26,065 nt of DNA from CALCTE01 sp045627885 (GTDB lineage Bacteria > Bacillota > Clostridia > Oscillospirales > CAG-272). The notes under the pieces are model-generated. The model had not been told where the DNA came from. It worked only from the letters and a program-made list of their open reading frames with translations, and did not search any database. Location: NCBI GenBank assembly GCA_045627885.1, contig JAZQOM010000060.1, forward strand, positions 1-26,065, given 5' to 3'. Below are positions 24,701-26,065 of this stretch, one piece after another; position 1 is the first letter of the stretch; every line of letters begins with the position of its first letter. Made by a program: the position numbers and the translations under genes.

Positions 24701-25016
24701 CAACCGTCTTTCCCGTTTCCGAATCGGTGAGCTTTTCCGTCTTTACATCGACGGTGGAAGCCTCCCTGTCAAGTGTTTCGGCAGCAAGGAACTCTTCCTC
24801 TTTGTCAGCCGGCTTCGCAAATTGCGAAACATTTGCGATGTAATCATCGTAGTCGGCGGCATTGAGAATCTTCGCTATTTCGTCGAGCGAAGACTTCGAG
24901 CCCACGATACCGTCTGATTCCGTTTCATCCGCAGCCACTACCGTCACGCAAGAGCAGACGAGAATGAGCACGGACATAGCAAAGCAGAGAAGCCTTGCAA
25001 GAATCGGGTGTCTCAT
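21768..25016 (-). CDS. Giant extracellular solute-binding protein with two N-terminal beta modules
   Basis: The 1082-aa exported protein is more than twice the length of a normal CUT1 binding protein (about 430 aa). Residues 1-29 are a signal peptide; LVCSC (Cys23) could be an atypical lipobox, otherwise cleavage is near VVA-AD. Two related carbohydrate-binding-like beta modules follow (about 75-295 and 318-485). They share the pattern 'DG-x-Y-x-I ... HIDGEIPFAEA / LIDGVCPFDEA ... FYLTAGEHIISLE / FYLTAGKHTISFE'. A helical spacer (about 500-575) comes next, then a type 1 solute-binding domain from about 636 (VEVWYAVDRDRATVIREM, GPDVMIGLASADV, GLPMTMNFPMLYYRADIL, IPETWEDF). It probably captures an oligosaccharide or glycan end and delivers it to the permeases. 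AAGGAGG precedes the ATG. First gene of the operon. Confidence 0.9.
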   Translation of the reverse strand: MRHPILARLLCFAMSVLILVCSCVTVVAADETESDGIVGSKSSLDEIAKILNAADYDDYIANVSQFAKPADKEEEFLAAETLDREASTVDVKTEKLTDSETGKTVDAVLLPDDGEVAFKLNIKADGLYAIKAKYYADGSDIGSSSTIERSVHIDGEIPFAEARSIELLRAWRDVYITEETNSYESKKTNSKGQKLYGEDDEIFLDDDGIVKYIDRVSMIFGDKVIPYPAFKWDINGNDIRLAKEQIPDMFVEKYFMDSTGYVSEPLYFYLTAGEHIISLEAVREEFYLASLTLGPAPEGISYEKYTSNNSGKQNNASGKIYIEAEYPTATSDKSIYALNDRSSAITSPQDPSETRLNTIGASKWQEIGQWISYDIEVPSDGFYNISLRYMQSTMEGLFTSRKLLIDGVCPFDEAAKLRFNYSRKWQLEALSDSKGNAYNFYLTAGKHTISFEVVLGDMASILSRVSDSNAHINQMYLDILMLTGSDPDAYIDYQFIENLPEVVRGLRAESANLYDIADELTKTVGQAGSNTATLQKTAYLCKKVGYDTDLIARNLDRLKSDVGTIGTWIQSVSKQPLTVDYILITPAETSIPKSYKSNANFFEAVGFELKSFFMSFFTDYTSVGVTRDMKDIDENDIVEVWYAVDRDRATVIREMIDNEFTPKTGVAVNFKLVAGGSLLPSILAGVGPDVMIGLASADVINYSIRGAVQPLTGFEDLDEALKQYDEAAIKPLTLYDNIYGLPMTMNFPMLYYRADILLELGLDIPETWEDFYDMIPAILANKLDIGYPVGETGLYLFLFQTGEDLYKDYDIINADGTKTNLKGMQINLDSNTALSCFKKMCDLITLYDLPLSFSFANRFRTGEMPVGIQDIGLYNELTLFAPEIAGLWGMVSVPGTERDDGTIDYSSPVTVTATVIIKSKDAKHDYSKEWEFVKWWSGSEAQAEFGSEVVSIMGDGAKYFTANKAALESLPWTKTEYDNIMHQFAALSAKPEMPGGYIITRYVTFAYQAVYNSKKDAVNEMYSYIDEINAELTRKRIEFELATIEDFKENPDGTLSPKKEGMKLAKDGRLYTLEEYSKRFGN

Positions 25017-25121
25017 AAGTGATGTCCTCCTTCAAAAATGCTGTTAAATAAGGCTTTAGGGTGAAGCCGCGGTGCAAGCCGAGGCACACAGATAGCCATA
25101 ATAGCCTATTTTTACTTAAAT

Positions 25122-25151
25122 AATATATCACACAAAGTGAATTCCTGTCAA
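25122..25151 (-). promoter_or_regulatory. Promoter of the sugar ABC operon
   Basis: On the minus strand there is TTGACA (25151-25146), an 18-base spacer, then TATATT (25127-25122) preceded by TGA. Transcription should begin near 25115, giving a leader of about 100 bases. The leader can form short hairpins (GGCTT/AAGCC around 25054-25070; an imperfect pairing 25067-25086). I do not recognise a riboswitch or a catabolite (cre) site. Confidence 0.65.
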
Positions 25152-25159
25152 GCAAGAAT

Positions 25160-25500
25160 GCGCGCTAACCCTTGTACTTCCCTGCAATTTTGACCGTGTT
25201 TTCGTGAATTTTCAGCCTGCTAAATATTGGCATAATCGTCATTGAGGAAACTTCACCGCTTTGGTCAATTTGTATATTTTATGCAAGTCAAATCGAAATT
25301 TGTATTCGGCAAATATTAACAAAAGCTTGATATTTGGCTTTGTTGCTTGCATATTTTCTTTAGTTAAAGCCTTAAAATGCGCCGAAATTATACGCAAATG
25401 TATAACTTTGACGAATAATCGTCATAATTTATGTTAAAATTGTTTATCAATTTATGGTAATTTGTGGTATATTTTAATAAAAATTTATCGTTATTTTGCA
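25160..25500. other. AT-rich non-coding region with several dyads
   Basis: No credible reading frame is seen on either strand. It holds a perfect inverted repeat GACGA-ATAA-TCGTC (25410-25423), an inverted pair CAAATAT (25310-25316) / ATATTTG (25330-25336), and two copies of ATAATCGTCAT (25232-25242 and 25415-25425). It could be a regulatory region or give a short RNA ending at the hairpin at 25504-25537. Nothing here is firmly assigned. Confidence 0.4.
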
Positions 25501-25501
25501 C

Positions 25502-25537
25502 AAAAAATGCGCTGATTTTTCTACATCAGCGCATTTT
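25502..25537. terminator. Orphan bidirectional terminator
   Basis: A perfect 13-base stem AAAATGCGCTGAT (25504-25516) / ATCAGCGCATTTT (25525-25537) has an eight-base loop. A6 lies on the left and T4 on the right. No gene ends next to it. It may end a transcript coming from the right edge on the minus strand, about 390 bases after the last visible stop, or an unrecognised short plus-strand RNA. Confidence 0.75.
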
Positions 25538-25658
25538 ATACAAACAATTTAGAATCGTTATATTTTCTTCCATATTCTCGCAGTTTATGGATATTTATAG
25601 TATTTTTTACCTTATTATGCTATTTTTTTCGTTTTTTTGGCGGCTGACTTGCTTCCTG

Positions 25659-25845
25659 CACTCACTCCGCACGCGGCGGAATCATAGGTCTACACTCACT
25701 CGGCACGCGGCGGAATCATCGGACGGCTCTCACTCGGCACGCGGTGTAACCATCGGGCGGCACTCACTCGGCACGCGGCAAAATCATAGGTCTACGCTCA
25801 CTCGGCGCGCGGCGGAATCATCGGACGGCACTCACTCGGCACACG
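25659..25845. repeat. 34-bp tandem repeat array, five full copies plus a partial
   Basis: Full units start at 25659, 25693, 25727, 25761 and 25795; a partial unit starts at 25829. The common core is CACTCACTCGGCACGCGG followed by a CGGAATCAT-like part. The last seven bases differ by unit in the order AGGTCTA, CGGACGG, CGGGCGG, AGGTCTA, CGGACGG. A higher-order unit of three copies (102 bp) is therefore visible. It is much more GC-rich than the AT-rich sequence to its left. There are no unique spacers, so it is not a CRISPR array. Confidence 0.9.
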
Positions 25846-25929
25846 AAAACACAGTCTGAAATCGCTCTTTTTCAGCACGCCCGAAACAACTGACGGCGCT
25901 TGAATCCGCTTGGTAATATCGTTTGTCAA

Positions 25930-26064
25930 TCACAAAAATATGTACGGCAAGTCCGGTCTTCGCAGAGAATAATGCTCTTTGAAAAGTCGCAAAACTATCT
26001 CCTTTTCGACAACGATATTCTTTTGATGGCTCAAAAGAAAATATCGCGCCTCAAGCTTTTCGAG
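25930..26064 (-). CDS. Possible C-terminal fragment of a gene entering from the right edge
   Basis: One minus-strand frame is open from the window edge for 44 codons before TGA, while the other two close early. The translation (LEKLEARYFLLSHQKNIV, then VEKEIVLRLFKEHYSLRR, then PDLPYIFL) has a balanced, protein-like composition. No family is recognised. It may be chance, as 44 codons is short. If real, the tandem repeats and the orphan terminator lie in its 3' region. Confidence 0.4.
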   Translation of the reverse strand, partial: LEKLEARYFLLSHQKNIVVEKEIVLRLFKEHYSLRRPDLPYIFL

Positions 26065-26065
26065 C

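Noticed and set aside
25017..25115. Riboswitch in the leader of the sugar operon
   Set aside because: Only short, weak hairpins can be drawn, and no conserved riboswitch core is recognised. A 100-base leader alone is not evidence.
25659..25845. CRISPR array
   Set aside because: The 34-bp units are joined directly and the variable seven bases recur among units. There are no unique 30-40-base spacers and no cas genes in the window.
25464..25859. 131-codon open frame over the tandem repeats
   Set aside because: It crosses the terminator hairpin at 25504-25537, has no ribosome site, and its C-terminal half is only a translation of the repeat array.

Overview
The window looks like chromosomal DNA of an obligately anaerobic, Gram-positive Firmicute, most likely a gut Clostridia/Oscillospirales-type bacterium. 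Supporting signs are an oxygen-sensitive class III ribonucleotide reductase system, SigA-type promoters (TTGACA / TATAAT, often with an extended -10), strong AGGAGG ribosome binding sites, hairpin plus U-tract terminators, and a very large CUT1-type sugar ABC operon without its own ATPase. The genus assignment is inference. No phage or transposase genes are visible.

Layout. (1) 1-540: upstream region of a gene lying off the left edge, then a tRNA-Arg(ACG) on the minus strand. Its last 21 bases are duplicated 182 bp away, with a cluster of stable hairpins in between. (2) 609-2562: a promoter, a gene for a catalytically dead signal-peptidase-like membrane protein with a coiled-coil cytoplasmic tail, and an overlapping LUD-domain gene, ending in a shared bidirectional terminator. 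(3) 2619-7025, minus strand: DUF3737 beta-helix protein and M42 peptidase form one unit; a large unrecognised lipoprotein and a DUF3592 membrane protein form another. (4) 7089-11272, plus strand: nrdG, nrdD fused to a C-terminal glutaredoxin-like domain, and a thioredoxin reductase. The operon is driven by a perfect consensus promoter overlapped by NrdR-box-like sites. Together it looks like a self-sufficient anaerobic deoxynucleotide synthesis module: activase, reductase with built-in electron donor, and the reductase that recharges that donor. (5) 11282-12549, minus: a CDF metal-cation exporter. (6) 12562-25151, minus: a 12.4 kb operon with one very large multidomain solute-binding protein, two complete MalF/MalG permease pairs, an NHL-propeller/TPR membrane protein, a YIP1-type membrane domain and a 980-aa secreted DUF5696 protein. 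(7) 25152-26065: about 0.9 kb of mostly non-coding DNA with an orphan terminator, a 34-bp tandem repeat array and the possible tail of a gene entering from the right.

The best candidates for something undescribed are the sugar operon and, within it, an in-frame TAG. This codon separates the NHL/TPR protein from the YIP1 domain in the same reading frame, precisely at the N-terminal motif of the YIP1 domain. The 731-codon fused protein would be an outer-face beta-propeller sensor tied to a polytopic membrane domain. TAG is not used to end any of the other 17 genes whose stop is visible here.
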